NCBI RefSeq assembly: GCF_048323655.1
Contig: NZ_JBLUWW010000001.1
Span: 620,001 to 684,000, forward strand
DNA length: 64,000 nucleotides
Origin: Salinimicrobium soli
Lineage (GTDB): Bacteria; Bacteroidota; Bacteroidia; Flavobacteriales; Flavobacteriaceae
Direction of reading: 5' to 3'
The notes under the pieces are model-generated. The model saw only the letters and a list, made by a program, of their open reading frames with translations, did not search any database and was not told where the DNA came from. Position numbers and translations under genes: made by a program. Below, piece after piece: positions 18,301 through 26,963 of this stretch; position 1 is the first letter of the stretch; each line of letters opens with the position of its first letter.

Positions 18301-18962
18301 CGGGTGTTGCTCATTACTGGGTGGTGAAGAGCGACAATAATCAATTTTCCCTGGCTATCCTTTAGATCATCCTGAAATTCTGCGAAAAATTCTTCACGGC
18401 TGTCAAGATCACATTTGTTGTTCATTTCAGGATATTTATCCCAGTTCTCCAGGAACCATTGAGAATCCACACTTATAATAGTTACATCCTCTCCAAGTGA
18501 TTCCCGCTCCAGCGGGCATCCATCATTTGGCCAGAATTCCCTGTTACTTTCTTCCTGTAAAAAAGATTCCATATCATCCAGAGCCTGGGGGCCTTGAGCA
18601 GTCCATTCGTTTTTACCCGGCGTAAAAATGATCTTTCCGTGGAAATCTTCAAGAGGGGAGAGCAGGTCCTTCCGTAGAAATTCTTTGGATCTTTCCCTTC
18701 CTTCGTTTTCGGGTAAGAATCCCTCCTCATTTATAATATTACCAAGCAGGAGAAGGACCGGTTCCATTTCGTCCCCGGAATCACGTACGATTGCATCTAA
18801 AACAGCCGTATCGGGACTTAAACCTGTGTTGCCTGAAATAAAAATAGTTCTGGAAACTTCTTTTTTGGTATCTAAGTTTTCCTGTGCCTCAAGGGTGGAA
18901 AGAATGGGGAAGTTAAATAATATAAAAATGATTAATAGGACCTTACTGTTCAGTCTGGACAT
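15387..18962 (-). CDS. Large outer-membrane protein: degenerate phosphoesterase + kinase-like region + Omp85-type barrel
   Basis: 1191 residues with a signal peptide (1-26). Residues 38-285 have the order and spacing of a calcineurin-like phosphoesterase, but the metal-ligand motifs are altered: G44-N45 for GD, G74-N75 for GD, G116-K117-N118-E119 for GNH[DE], and G263-R264-D265-Q266 for GHxH. Only H213-H214 remains. Residues about 405-605 have a glycine-rich loop (EGGGQQSRSLRL), YVLRALRKDP, DWDRHQDQW (573-581) and a late RDRDHAF (599-605), which recall kinase-like CotH/Fam20/HipA catalytic motifs. The C-terminal third is a beta-barrel with the Omp85-like NNSLRGY motif and a terminal aromatic (FKY). 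Probably an outer-membrane assembly or surface protein; its function is unknown. Confidence 0.8.
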   Translation of the reverse strand: MSRLNSKVLLIIFILFNFPILSTLEAQENLDTKKEVSRTIFISGNTGLSPDTAVLDAIVRDSGDEMEPVLLLLGNIINEEGFLPENEGRERSKEFLRKDLLSPLEDFHGKIIFTPGKNEWTAQGPQALDDMESFLQEESNREFWPNDGCPLERESLGEDVTIISVDSQWFLENWDKYPEMNNKCDLDSREEFFAEFQDDLKDSQGKLIIVALHHPVMSNTRFSLFDRVIGITPQSFEHNKYKELRGRLETLASQFNDVIFVSGRDQNLQYIKNERNPQIISGSASSTRKARLGKNGKFAAAEKGYAKLLIFDDRSSEVQFYKVKNGNSILLHSEKIEREHPIFEEEDFRSVGEVKDSITASIYSSEETKKTDFYEWLWGKRYRNLYSLPIKAPILYLDSLSGNIRPIYEGGGQQSRSLRLKNDKKNEYVLRALRKDPLQYIQADLVKTSYIRDFADNTVAERYVLDFFTTAHPYAPFAVNGLSDAAGILHASPEIYYLPPQKALGIFNEEYAGALYLLEAHVGDENRDMKIFGEPDDILSSSDLFKELKGSKENFVDRDLFIRARLFDMLIGDWDRHQDQWRWAEFRENGKKRYEPIPRDRDHAFSRYDGPMLDLLKAAVPSLRKMQSYDSEIEDLKWFNWSGYPLDLRILTGSEWENWKEQANFLQQEITDAKIEQAFENLPKEVRGKEIEKIKNALKGRRENLENIARRYYDYLQEFQVVTGTNQNDEFKIERKAEGKTEISILQDDRETFRNTFDSAETGEVWIYGLDGEDTFTISGQGNDLLKLKVLGGEEKDTYNFINPKRAKLYDYKSAKNEILNPESRKWLVDSYDINHYDYLKRKYSVNTISPSADFVPDAGFTMGVKDVYTTYGLSNNPFSSQYSLAANYFFASNGFDLHASAEFANVFYNWNFRVQGLYTSPNYYMNYFGTGNETSYEKAEVTKKFNRVKLQKWQISPSLIWRNQAGASFELNAILESQEVSYEEESFLAEKFSPKNDIFDTQLYAGGEMHFNYLNKNNQAFPSLGSGLDLIAGYKQNIDSNGNQFGYIEPSFSVNYPLIPSGFAAIATKVGGEVILGNDYEFYHAATIGGNNSLRGYRNHRFNGQRSFYHSTDLRTALGLIRTKFIPIVVGVSAGFDYGRVWTDNETSHKWHNDYGGSVWISAALAMTANVGFYHGEDGNRLAFTLNFKY

Positions 18963-19103
18963 AAATATCTTTTTCTTTTATTCTATGAATAATAGCTGCA
19001 GTTCTCAAGTTTTCAAAAAAAGTAGGAACAGTAAGTAACTTTAACTTCAGAATAACAGTAATAAATGAGAACATTAAAAGTTTTCATAAAGTAAAATTGG
19101 GAC

Positions 19104-19111
19104 TATATTTG
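19104..19111 (+). promoter_or_regulatory. -7 promoter element of the PUL regulator gene
   Basis: TATATTTG is an exact match to TAnnTTTG. A TTTTC near 19079-19083, 20 bases upstream, could serve as a weak -33 element. Predicted start is near 19115, giving a leader of about 35 bases before the ATG at 19150. Confidence 0.65.
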
Positions 19112-19149
19112 TCAGGAAGCCTCTTATTTAGGCTTTTGAACATTTTATT

Positions 19150-21918
19150 ATGCTACGATTTTGCCTCCTATTCTTCCTGTTGATGTTTCTGCCCGGTAAT
19201 GCCCAGGAATTACCGCCTGTGGTCAATTATGGCGCCGGTGAATATGAAGGGGGAAACCAGAATTGGATGATCTCCCAGGGTCCCGACAAAAAGATGTATG
19301 TGGCTAATAATGCCGGTTTGTTTCAGTTTGACGGCGAACATTGGGTGTTATATGAGGTCCCGGGGAAGACTGCCCTTAGGTCGGTTCTAGCCTCAGGTGA
19401 AAATATTTATACAGGGGCCTATATGGAATTTGGTTACTGGAAGCCCCAGGGAAGTGGGAGACTTCAGTATGTTTCTTTAAAAGATTCAGTTTCGTCAGGG
19501 CTTCTGGATGGGGAGCAATTCTGGGATATTAAGGAAGTAGATGATCACGTTATTTTCCAAAGTCACCAGCGCTTGTATAGTTTTAACAAAAGGTCGGGTA
19601 AAGTCACGAGTATCGTGACAGAGAGAAATATTTCCAATCTTTTTAGTGTACGTGACAGGATCTATTATCAGGAGGCTGAAAAGGGCTTGTTTGTTATTGA
19701 AAATGGAGTGGGTAAGCCGTTTGTTTCTAATGAAAAGATTAATAACAAGAATATAATTGGTCTTTTTCCTTACTCTTCAGATAAGATGTTGGCTGTGACC
19801 AGAGATGATGGTCTTTTTATTATCACAGGCAATCAATGGGAAGCGTTGCCAATTGGTAATTACCCGATGGAGGTCAGTTTTTTCTCCGCCCTGTACCTGA
19901 GAGACGGCTCTCTTGCATTAGGGAGTATTGGAAATGGCCTATATGTATTGACCCTGGAGGGCAAATTAAAGTACCACTTAATGCAGCCCACGCTATTGAA
20001 CAACACCCTTCTTTCTGTCATGGAAGATGAAGAAGGAAATATTTGGGGAGCCCTGGACAACGGAATTTCCGTTATTAATAAAGAAAGCCCATTTCGAGTG
20101 TTTGTTGACATCTTCGGAAAAATTGGAACTGTGTATTGCAGTATAGTGGTGGATGACATAATGTACCTGGGAACAAACCAGGGACTTTATCATAAAAATG
20201 ATGATGCTGAAGAACCCTACCAACTAGTGCCGGGTACTACGGGGCAGGTGTGGAGCCTGAATTACATTGATGGAAAACTCTATGCAGGTCATGACCGGGG
20301 AACCTTCCTGATCAATGGAAAGGACGCCGATCTTATTTGGGACACGCTGGGAACCTGGACGGTTAGCGAGTTTGGAGATGGAATTTTACAGGGGCACTAC
20401 AACGGAATGAGCTACCTGGACACAGATTCATCAAATACTACTTCGAACTACCTGGAAAATTTTGACCTTTCTGTTCACCATATGGTCGTAGAAAATGATT
20501 CTATTGTTTGGATTAGCCATTATCACCGGGGTGTCTTCCAAATCGAATTAGATTCAAGTTATTCTAAGATTGAGGAGATCAGGAATTTTGAGGTGAAAGG
20601 GAATTCAGGTCTGGTTCCACAGATCTTCCGTTTTGAAGATGATATATATTATTCCACAGAAGAGGCGGTTTACCGTTATGACAAGGGGAAAAACGAATTT
20701 TTGCCGGATAATGAATTAAATAGGTTGACCCGCGAAAACAACAGGGTGAGCAGCGCTTCAACTGTACTTGATGACGGGAGTTGGTGGACTTTTGGCTTTG
20801 ACAATCTTTTCTATGTGACGCGTGATCCTTTTGAGCAAAAACTTATCCGCCGTGAAATACCAATGCCGTTGGAGAACAGAAATATTGGAAAGGGTTTTGA
20901 AAATATTTCATTAATTGAGGAAAATCGTTATCTAGTAGGAACCAATAACGGTTATATTGAGTTTTCCCTTCCTTTGGAAAAAGAGGTCGAACCCGGCCAC
21001 CTTTTACTTAATTCTATCGGGGTGTCTTCGAAGAGAGAAGACCTTGAATATCGCTCCTTAGGAGTTTCAGACCTCAACCTTGCCAGCGGGGTCAACAATA
21101 TCACCTTTAATTACAGCATTCCCAATTACCAGGGGTTAAGCAGGAAAGAATACAGTACCAGACTCGTTAATTATTCTTCTTCCTGGTCCCATTGGGATCA
21201 AACAGGTACCACAAAATACGAAAACCTTCCGCCGGGAAGTTACACCTTCGAAGTAAAGGGAAGGATCAACGGAAAGGAATCTAATGTTTTAAGGTACAGG
21301 TTCTCCATTGCTAAGCCATGGTATTACAGTACTTTGGCGCTCATAAGTTACTTTCTTCTTTTTATTTTGGGATTGGTGGTTATCCACTATTCGTACAGGA
21401 GGCGTCACAGAAAGATCATTTTAGAAAGAGAGAAGAATTTAAGGATGAAAAATCTCGAAGCTGAACAGCAGATCATAAGGCTTCAAAAGGAAAATCTTGA
21501 AAAAGACATGGCAGAAAAGAACGGCCAATTGGCGGCTTCAACTATGTCTCTGATCAAGAAAAATGAATTTCTGTCAAATCTTAAAGAAGAATTGAAAGGA
21601 GCAGAAAGCCCCAAAGTAAAAGGAGTAATAAAAACGATAGATAACGAACTACGGGAAGAGGACAACTGGAAGATGTTCAAAGAAGCTTTTAAAAATGCTG
21701 ACAAGGAATTCTTCGATAAAATTAAGGCGCGTCACCCCGAACTAACTTCAAACGATCTTCGTCTTTGTGCGTATTTAAGATTAAACCTTTCTTCAAAAGA
21801 GATCGCACCTTTAATTAACATCTCCGTAAAGAGTGTCGAAATCAAACGATATCGATTAAGGAAGAAGATGAATTTACCCCGCGAGGTGAATTTAACAGAT
21901 TATATTATCGAACTTTAG
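19150..21918 (+). CDS. Membrane-spanning two-component-type propeller regulator with C-terminal LuxR-like HTH
   Basis: 922 residues. Signal peptide (1-18), then a periplasmic beta-propeller-type sensor (about 20-640) with repeats such as NQNWMISQGPDKKMYVANNAGLFQFDG and NGLYVLTLEGKL. A Y_Y_Y-like domain follows (about 640-720; YEYLP-type segment YENLPPGSYTFEVKG). One membrane helix lies at about 728-750 (LALISYFLLFILGLVVIHY), then a coiled coil (760-835). The C-terminal LuxR-type helix-turn-helix is at about 866-922 (NDLRLCAYLRLNLSSKEIAPLINISVKSVEIKRYRLRKKM). There is no histidine kinase, so signal passes straight from periplasmic glycan sensing to DNA binding. It lies just upstream of susC on the same strand and is the obvious local PUL regulator. 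Confidence 0.88.
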   Translation: MLRFCLLFFLLMFLPGNAQELPPVVNYGAGEYEGGNQNWMISQGPDKKMYVANNAGLFQFDGEHWVLYEVPGKTALRSVLASGENIYTGAYMEFGYWKPQGSGRLQYVSLKDSVSSGLLDGEQFWDIKEVDDHVIFQSHQRLYSFNKRSGKVTSIVTERNISNLFSVRDRIYYQEAEKGLFVIENGVGKPFVSNEKINNKNIIGLFPYSSDKMLAVTRDDGLFIITGNQWEALPIGNYPMEVSFFSALYLRDGSLALGSIGNGLYVLTLEGKLKYHLMQPTLLNNTLLSVMEDEEGNIWGALDNGISVINKESPFRVFVDIFGKIGTVYCSIVVDDIMYLGTNQGLYHKNDDAEEPYQLVPGTTGQVWSLNYIDGKLYAGHDRGTFLINGKDADLIWDTLGTWTVSEFGDGILQGHYNGMSYLDTDSSNTTSNYLENFDLSVHHMVVENDSIVWISHYHRGVFQIELDSSYSKIEEIRNFEVKGNSGLVPQIFRFEDDIYYSTEEAVYRYDKGKNEFLPDNELNRLTRENNRVSSASTVLDDGSWWTFGFDNLFYVTRDPFEQKLIRREIPMPLENRNIGKGFENISLIEENRYLVGTNNGYIEFSLPLEKEVEPGHLLLNSIGVSSKREDLEYRSLGVSDLNLASGVNNITFNYSIPNYQGLSRKEYSTRLVNYSSSWSHWDQTGTTKYENLPPGSYTFEVKGRINGKESNVLRYRFSIAKPWYYSTLALISYFLLFILGLVVIHYSYRRRHRKIILEREKNLRMKNLEAEQQIIRLQKENLEKDMAEKNGQLAASTMSLIKKNEFLSNLKEELKGAESPKVKGVIKTIDNELREEDNWKMFKEAFKNADKEFFDKIKARHPELTSNDLRLCAYLRLNLSSKEIAPLINISVKSVEIKRYRLRKKMNLPREVNLTDYIIEL

Positions 21919-22298
21919 CCTTTACAATAGCCTCCCTTACCTTTACATATCCTCTACATTTAGGTAAAAAATACTATTTTATCTCTTTTTAAAAAACCTC
22001 CATATTTCAGTATTTTAGGGGTTGCAGCACTGGATTTGGGAGTTTTATGACATCTATACATATGACTTTCTCCTTGTAGATTTTTTGTAAAGGTGGTTTT
22101 TAGCAGGGCGGCTTTATTAGTTAATATATTAGTAACACAATTTTAACAAATAAAAACGCCGGGGTTGCGATATCCGCAATCGAGGTCTACGCCAAAATCA
22201 TTTGTCGTAATTCGAAATCGATTTCGATTAGGAATGGAATCTCTGGTAAAAAAAGTAATCTTAAAATTAAATGCACCAACAACTAAATCTAACATTCA
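21919..22298 (+). promoter_or_regulatory. 380-bp control region before susC
   Basis: No gene is seen here. It contains an inverted repeat TTGCG-ATATC-CGCAA at 22165-22179 and a perfect 14-bp palindrome at 22213-22226. I see no good TAnnTTTG near the susC start; TACCTTTA at 21938-21945 is the closest match and would imply a leader of about 350 bases. A long leader or an activator-dependent promoter is therefore likely for the PUL operon. Confidence 0.5.
22213..22226 (+). promoter_or_regulatory. Palindrome CGAAATCGATTTCG, LacI-type operator candidate
   Basis: Perfect palindrome with a central CG flanked by AAT/ATT, the pattern AAnCGnTT typical of LacI-family operators. It lies 73 bases before the susC start codon. 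No LacI-family gene is present in the window, so the regulator would be encoded elsewhere; alternatively it may be a site for the LuxR-type HTH of the upstream regulator. Confidence 0.45.
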
Positions 22299-25200
22299 AT
22301 GAAAATTAAAAATTATTTAGTGATGTTACTGTTATTCGTTGTGAGTTCTGCCATGGCTCAATCGAAAGTGGTAACGGGTACCGTAGTAGATGACAGTGGA
22401 ATGCCTTTGCCAGGCGCCAACGTCATAATAAAAGGTACAACTACAGGAACTCAGACAGATTTTGACGGGAAGTTCGCCATAGAAGTAGCTCCCCAAGATA
22501 TTCTCGTCTTCTCTTACGTAGGTTACGAAACGATCGAAACTTTGGTAGGAGACAAACAGGATCTTATGATCACCTTAACTCTTGATGCCGCATCTCTTGA
22601 TGAAGTTGTGGTTGTAGGTTACGGTACTCAAAAGAAAAGTGTAACTACGGGTGCAATTTCCTCTATAAAAGCTGAAGAACTCGAGGCTGTTCCTAACGGA
22701 AGAATTGAGCAGGCTTTACAGGGAAGGGTTTCCGGGGTTACTATTGCTCAGAATTCCGGGCAACCTGGATCTTCGGCTACCGTACGCGTTAGGGGTATAA
22801 CCACCTTTAATACTTATGGAGGAAACACTCCGCTATGGGTAGTAGACGGAGTAATTGTAGATTCAGGTGGAATTGGCTATTTGAATCAACAGGATATTGA
22901 GTCTATTGAGGTTCTTAAGGATGCCGCTTCTCTTGCCATCTATGGAGCGCGTGCCGCTTCAGGGGTAATTCTTGTTACTACTAAGAAAGGTAAGCAAGGA
23001 TTACTGAATGTGAATTACACCGGCTACTATGGTGTTTCAGCTCCTGAAAAAACGGTAGACCTATTAAATGCTTCTCAATATGCTGCCTTGATGAATGAAA
23101 AATCAGTGGCCGGAGGCGGAGCTATCATTTATCCCGATCTTACTGTTTTTGGTAAAGGTACAGATTGGCAGGAAGCCATTTTTAATGACAGCGCTGAAAG
23201 AGAATCTCACGAATTTAGTATTAGTGGTGGAAATGATGTTTCTACCTACTATGCTTCTTTTGGTCTTTTGGATCAGGAGGGGATCGTAACTTCAGAAATT
23301 TCAAAGTACCAGAAAAAAAGTTTGCGTTTGAACTCTACTCACAAATTATCTGAGATGTTCACATTCGGTCAAACTTTTGGCTATGCGCATCAAAAGGTTA
23401 CCGGATTAGGAAACACGAATAGTGAGTATGGTGGGCCATTAAGTTCTGCACTTAACCTGGATCCTATAACTCCTGTGGTTGTTACTGACCCGGCAGTTGC
23501 AAATTCTCCTATATATGTCAACAACCCGGTGTTAAGAGATGCAAATGGTAATCCTTACGGTATTTCCGGTCCTGTTGGACAGGAAATGACCAACCCGGTT
23601 GCTTATACTCAAACCCGTTTAGGGAATTACAACTGGTCTGATGACTTCGTGGGTAATGCTTATCTTGAGTTTAAACCTATTGAGCAACTTACTCTAAAAT
23701 CATCTGTTGGAGGTAAAATAGCATATTGGGGTGGGGATTCCTTTACTCCGGTGTACTTCCTTAGTTCTACAGTAAATACTTCTCTTAACAATCTTAGTCG
23801 AAACCGAAATAAAGGTTTTGCCTGGAATGTTGAGAATACTATTTCATACGATGACACTTTTGGAAAACATAATTTCACCTTACTGTTAGGTCAGGGTACT
23901 TATGTTGATGGAATTGTAAGTGGTACCTATACTTCTTACCAGGATATTCCTGTTACAAGCTATAAGGATGCCTCTTTTAATTACGCTATCCCACAGGAGA
24001 GGATCACTGCAAGCGCTTATACCGGAACTGAGCATAGGGTTATTTCCTTATTCTCCCGTCTAAACTATAACTATGATGAAAAATACCTTTTTACAGGTAT
24101 CATTCGTAGAGATGGTTCAACCAACTTCGGTTCCAACAACAAATTTGGGGTTTTCCCATCATTCTCTGCAGGTTGGAACGTTTCTAACGAAGAATTCTGG
24201 GGTACTAACGATGTTGTAAATACTCTAAAACTTAGAGCAGGTTACGGTATCACCGGTAACGATGCGATTAAACCTTTCGGTTATCTTGCCCTTATTGGAG
24301 GTGGACGTAACTATACCTTTGGACGCGATGGAAGTGCACTTGTTATTGGATATAGCCCTGATGCACCACCAAACCCGGATCTAAAATGGGAAGAAACTGC
24401 TCAGCTGAACATTGGAGCTGACGCAAGATTTTTCAGTTATTTAACTACAAGCCTGGAATACTACAAGAAAACAACAACTGGTATCCTTCAGGATGTTGAA
24501 CTTCCAGGATATGTAGGTTCAACAGGCCTTCCTGTAGGAAACGTTGCTGACATGGAAAACCAGGGGGTTGAGTTTGAACTTGGTTTCAATAAAAATTTCG
24601 GAGATTTTTACTTCTCAGCTAATGGAAACGTTACTTATATAGATAACAACGTTACCTATCTTGGGCAGAATAAAGAATTCATTACTACAGGACTTGCATC
24701 GTTCCAGTCAATGGGGCCAATCACCAGAACCCAGGTGGGGCAACCATATAACTCCTTCTTTGGATTCAAAACGGCAGGTATCTTCCAGAACTTTGAAGAA
24801 GTTAATTCTTATACCGGACCTAACGGTAATGTTATTCAACCCAATGCCGTTCCAGGAGACTTTAGATGGGTAGATACCAACAATGATGGTACTATTACTG
24901 ATGAAGACAAACAATTCCTTGGAAGTCCTTTACCAGAGTTCACTTTTGGTCTTACCCTTAACATGAACTATAAGAATTTTGATTTCATGGTTTTCGCTCA
25001 GGGAGCTACAGGTAACGAGATCTTCCAGGGACTTAGACGTCTGGATATCCAGAATGCTAACTATTCCACAAAAGCCCTTGGTCGTTGGAGAGGTGAAGGC
25101 ACATCAAATGACTACCCTCGCTTAACAGACAATGATACTAATGAGAACTTCAGCAGAATGTCTGATTTTTACCTTGAGGAGGGAGATTATGTAAGGATCA

Positions 25201-25412
25201 AGTTGGCTCAACTTGGCTATACCGTTCCTAATTCTATAACAGGAGAAATTGGAGTACAGAAGATGAGATTTTATGTGACAGGAGAAAATCTCCTGACGTT
25301 GACGGACTATACAGGTTTTGACCCTGAGATTGGAGGAGATGTATTTGGTATTGACCGTGGTTATTACCCACAAGCCAGATCATTCTTAATTGGAGCGAAC
25401 ATAACTTTTTAA
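22299..25412 (+). CDS. SusC/RagA-family TonB-dependent outer-membrane transporter
   Basis: 1037-residue importer that pulls glycan fragments bound by SusD across the outer membrane using TonB energy. Signal peptide 1-20, carboxypeptidase-regulatory-like domain about 23-105 (VTGTVVDDSGMPLPGANVIIKG), the SusC hallmark DEVVVVGYGTQKK directly after it (TonB box region), a plug domain about 115-235 (LQGRVSGV, IESIEVLKDAASLAIYG), then the barrel ending in a terminal phenylalanine. First gene of the glucan utilisation operon; susD starts 5 bases after its stop codon. Confidence 0.96.
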   Translation: MKIKNYLVMLLLFVVSSAMAQSKVVTGTVVDDSGMPLPGANVIIKGTTTGTQTDFDGKFAIEVAPQDILVFSYVGYETIETLVGDKQDLMITLTLDAASLDEVVVVGYGTQKKSVTTGAISSIKAEELEAVPNGRIEQALQGRVSGVTIAQNSGQPGSSATVRVRGITTFNTYGGNTPLWVVDGVIVDSGGIGYLNQQDIESIEVLKDAASLAIYGARAASGVILVTTKKGKQGLLNVNYTGYYGVSAPEKTVDLLNASQYAALMNEKSVAGGGAIIYPDLTVFGKGTDWQEAIFNDSAERESHEFSISGGNDVSTYYASFGLLDQEGIVTSEISKYQKKSLRLNSTHKLSEMFTFGQTFGYAHQKVTGLGNTNSEYGGPLSSALNLDPITPVVVTDPAVANSPIYVNNPVLRDANGNPYGISGPVGQEMTNPVAYTQTRLGNYNWSDDFVGNAYLEFKPIEQLTLKSSVGGKIAYWGGDSFTPVYFLSSTVNTSLNNLSRNRNKGFAWNVENTISYDDTFGKHNFTLLLGQGTYVDGIVSGTYTSYQDIPVTSYKDASFNYAIPQERITASAYTGTEHRVISLFSRLNYNYDEKYLFTGIIRRDGSTNFGSNNKFGVFPSFSAGWNVSNEEFWGTNDVVNTLKLRAGYGITGNDAIKPFGYLALIGGGRNYTFGRDGSALVIGYSPDAPPNPDLKWEETAQLNIGADARFFSYLTTSLEYYKKTTTGILQDVELPGYVGSTGLPVGNVADMENQGVEFELGFNKNFGDFYFSANGNVTYIDNNVTYLGQNKEFITTGLASFQSMGPITRTQVGQPYNSFFGFKTAGIFQNFEEVNSYTGPNGNVIQPNAVPGDFRWVDTNNDGTITDEDKQFLGSPLPEFTFGLTLNMNYKNFDFMVFAQGATGNEIFQGLRRLDIQNANYSTKALGRWRGEGTSNDYPRLTDNDTNENFSRMSDFYLEEGDYVRIKLAQLGYTVPNSITGEIGVQKMRFYVTGENLLTLTDYTGFDPEIGGDVFGIDRGYYPQARSFLIGANITF

Positions 25413-25417
25413 AAAAA

Positions 25418-26956
25418 ATGAAAATGAAAACAAACACTATAAAGTTAGTATTTGCTGCTTTGGCAGTGATATTTACAATGAATTCCTGCTCTGAGGATTT
25501 TCTTGAAGTGCCGATAAAAGGTTCCAATCTGGAATCAAACTACTACAGAAATGAAACAGAAGCCTTTGCCGGTCTCGTTGCAGTCTATGATGTCATGAGA
25601 AAATATTCCGGTGGTTTTGAAAATATGGTTACCTTCTTTAATGCCGGATCTGATGATTTCCTGGCAGGTGGGGGTAACGCATCTGACGGTGTTGGTATAC
25701 AGTCTTTCGATGACTTTACTATTTCGGCTACTACCATGCCGCAAAGTTATTGGAGTGATTTTTATCAGGGAATTTCCCGGGCCAATTTCCTTCTAACTAA
25801 GCTTCCGGATGTTCCAATGGACGAAGGAGTAAAAGCCAGGTTTACTGCAGAAACTAAAACACTGCGTGCTTTGTATTACTTTGACCTGGTAAGAATGTTT
25901 GGAAACATTCCGCTAATTACTCAGCCTTTAACTCAATCGGAATTCAATAGTATTCCTCAGGTAGATCCTTCAGAAGTTTATGGGCAAATTGAGGCAGATC
26001 TTATGGAGGCCATTCCTAATCTACCATCTACTATTTCTGCATCTGAGGGAGGAAGAATGACTAAAGGAGGAGCTCAGGCTCTTCTTGGTAAGGTTTACCT
26101 GTACCAGGGAAAAAACCCGGAAGCTGCTGCTATCCTAAGGGAAGTTAACGGTACTCCTGGAGAAGTTAACCAGTACGGGAACAAATTGTTAGATAGCTTT
26201 GATGCCCTTTGGGAAACAGATAATAAATTCAATGCCGAGTCTCTTATTGAAGTAGCACATACAAATGTTTCCAACTCATACTGGGAAATCTGGGGAAGCG
26301 GAAGCGATGAAGGAAACACTATCAACACTATGGTTGGTCCAAGATCATATGCTCAATTGACTTCTGCAGCACCTGATCTTCCTTCAGGATGGAGCTTTAA
26401 CACAGTGGTGCCTGAGCTTTATGAACTTATGAAAGATGACCCAAGGTTAGATGCTACTATTTTGGATATGAATGCTCTGGTAGCTGCGGGTGCAGCAACA
26501 TATATTTCAGGTTATGAAGATACAGGTTACTTCCTGAACAAATATCTTCCTACCCGTGCAGATGTTACTACAGGAGCAGGGGAGCCTATCCTAAATTACC
26601 GTCAGAATCACTACGTGATAAGACTTGCTGATTCTTACCTGATGGAAGCCGAAGCTCTTGGCGGAACAGGTGCACGTGCACAGGCGCTTCTTGATGCTGT
26701 TAGGGCCAGAGTTGGTCTTGGAAGCGTTCCAGTTTCTTTGGCCACTATTTACAGAGAGCGAAGAATTGAATTGGCAGGGGAAGGCCACAGGTTCTTTGAT
26801 CTTGTAAGAACCAACAGGGCTGGTGAAGAAATGGGACCAGAAGAGTCATATGCTGACGGTGGACAGGGAGGTTTTAACCCACAAGTTCATACGGTTCTTC
26901 CTATTCCTTACAGAGAGCTAGAGAATACCATAATAGAACAAAACGACGGCTATTAA
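25418..26956 (+). CDS. SusD/RagB-family glycan-binding lipoprotein
   Basis: 512-residue surface lipoprotein that forms the lid of the SusC transporter and captures oligosaccharides. Lipobox cysteine at C24 followed by SEDFLEVP, the usual SusD start. TPR-like helices with TLRALYYFDLVRMFGNIPL, and the C-terminal RagB signature IYRERRIELAGEGHRFFDLVR (about 433-453). Partner of the preceding SusC. The ligand is inferred from the surrounding enzymes to be a beta-glucan. Confidence 0.95.
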   Translation: MKMKTNTIKLVFAALAVIFTMNSCSEDFLEVPIKGSNLESNYYRNETEAFAGLVAVYDVMRKYSGGFENMVTFFNAGSDDFLAGGGNASDGVGIQSFDDFTISATTMPQSYWSDFYQGISRANFLLTKLPDVPMDEGVKARFTAETKTLRALYYFDLVRMFGNIPLITQPLTQSEFNSIPQVDPSEVYGQIEADLMEAIPNLPSTISASEGGRMTKGGAQALLGKVYLYQGKNPEAAAILREVNGTPGEVNQYGNKLLDSFDALWETDNKFNAESLIEVAHTNVSNSYWEIWGSGSDEGNTINTMVGPRSYAQLTSAAPDLPSGWSFNTVVPELYELMKDDPRLDATILDMNALVAAGAATYISGYEDTGYFLNKYLPTRADVTTGAGEPILNYRQNHYVIRLADSYLMEAEALGGTGARAQALLDAVRARVGLGSVPVSLATIYRERRIELAGEGHRFFDLVRTNRAGEEMGPEESYADGGQGGFNPQVHTVLPIPYRELENTIIEQNDGY

Positions 26957-26963
26957 AATTAAA

